Assembly (NCBI GenBank): GCA_033763355.1
Contig: JANRKT010000099.1
Coordinates: 1-33,124, forward strand
DNA length: 33,124 nt
Source of the DNA: JANRKT01 sp033763355
GTDB taxonomy: Bacteria; Bacteroidota; Bacteroidia; Chitinophagales; Chitinophagaceae
Reading direction: 5' to 3'
A program made the translations under genes and the position numbers. Below are positions 32,978 through 33,124 of this stretch, piece by piece (the stretch's first letter is position 1; every line of letters begins with the position of its first letter). The notes beneath the pieces are model-generated. The model was not told where the DNA came from. It saw only the letters and a program-made list of their open reading frames with translations, and ran no database searches.

Positions 32978-33124
32978 ACCGCTAACGGAACCGGCGTTGC
33001 CGCTGTGCAGGGTGAAGGTATTTAAAATGTGTTACTGTTGCAAGGGATAGTTGTGTTGTTCGTCGATGAGAAGTTATAATGCCCGGCAGGGATATAGAGC
33101 TGAACATTTTAAAGACCGCAAACC
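32978..33124 (-). repeat. Interspersed repeat copy R5 (attC-like candidate), cut by window end
   Basis: It has the best left end, 'accgctaacggaaccggcg' at 32978-32996, whose ACCGCTAAC is the complement of the GTTAGCGGT that closes R4. It starts 24 bases beyond the AraC start codon. Bases 33000-33124 are nearly identical to R4, and the copy continues past the window. Confidence 0.8.

Noticed and set aside
23943..33124. CRISPR array as explanation of the repeats
   Set aside because: Repeats are 200-250 bases long, kilobases apart and separated by genes, with no regular spacers and no cas genes.
23943..33124. Insertion sequences as explanation of the repeats
   Set aside because: No transposase and no clear target-site duplication is seen. 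A non-autonomous inverted-terminal element remains possible and is kept as an alternative in the findings.

Overview
The window looks like chromosomal DNA from a Bacteroidota bacterium, probably close to Chitinophagaceae. The signs are a giant secreted protein with the gliding-motility/type IX secretion C-terminal domain (CHU_C type), an Oar-like TonB-dependent receptor, a Bacteroidota-style DUF6036 nucleotidyltransferase pair, AT-rich leaders without strong Shine-Dalgarno sites, and TTTG-type promoter traces. This placement is inferred from protein families, not from a marker gene. I saw no rRNA, tRNA, CRISPR array, transposase or integrase.

Region 1 (1-4133, + strand) is mainly signalling: the C-terminal part of a CotH-like protein, a membrane histidine kinase, a stand-alone receiver, a receiver fused to a class III adenylate cyclase, and a two-CBS-domain protein. 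Region 2 (4175-9901) holds an aldo/keto reductase broken by one in-frame stop, a DUF4160/DUF2442 pair, a relic of a second reductase 5' end, the 872-residue CHU_C protein and an intact Tat-exported aldo/keto reductase. Region 3 (9933-23090) is ordinary chromosome: an fdhD-FdhF/YdeP molybdoenzyme operon (minus), a nucleotidyltransferase pair, a four-helix membrane protein, a secreted M48-like peptidase, a CAT-like acetyltransferase, a frameshifted TonB-dependent receptor followed by a strong hairpin, CorA, an MFS drug-efflux-type transporter and a small secreted protein.

Region 4 (about 23100-33124) is different. It carries short, unrelated accessory genes: a VOC fragment, DUF1801, two SAM methyltransferases, HxlR/DJ-1, bestrophin, an F420-reductase-like NADP enzyme, an unknown protein, NTF2-like proteins and an AraC regulator. 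Five copies of a roughly 200-250 bp interspersed repeat lie here in the same orientation. The right end of four of them falls just beyond the stop codon of a minus-strand gene; the fifth is cut by the window edge. Complete copies run from a GYTAAC-type left end to a GTTAGCGG-type right end. This gene-plus-repeat layout resembles an integron cassette array (repeat = attC-like site) without an integrase in view, or a family of small inverted-terminal elements. It is the most interesting feature of the window. Two of the copies are 124/125 identical over the comparable part and bracket the AraC/NTF2/NTF2 genes.

Several genes are broken (aldo/keto reductase, TonB receptor, VOC protein) and three short coding relics are visible, so the region shows ongoing decay as well as acquisition. 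Sequencing error cannot be excluded for the single-base lesions.
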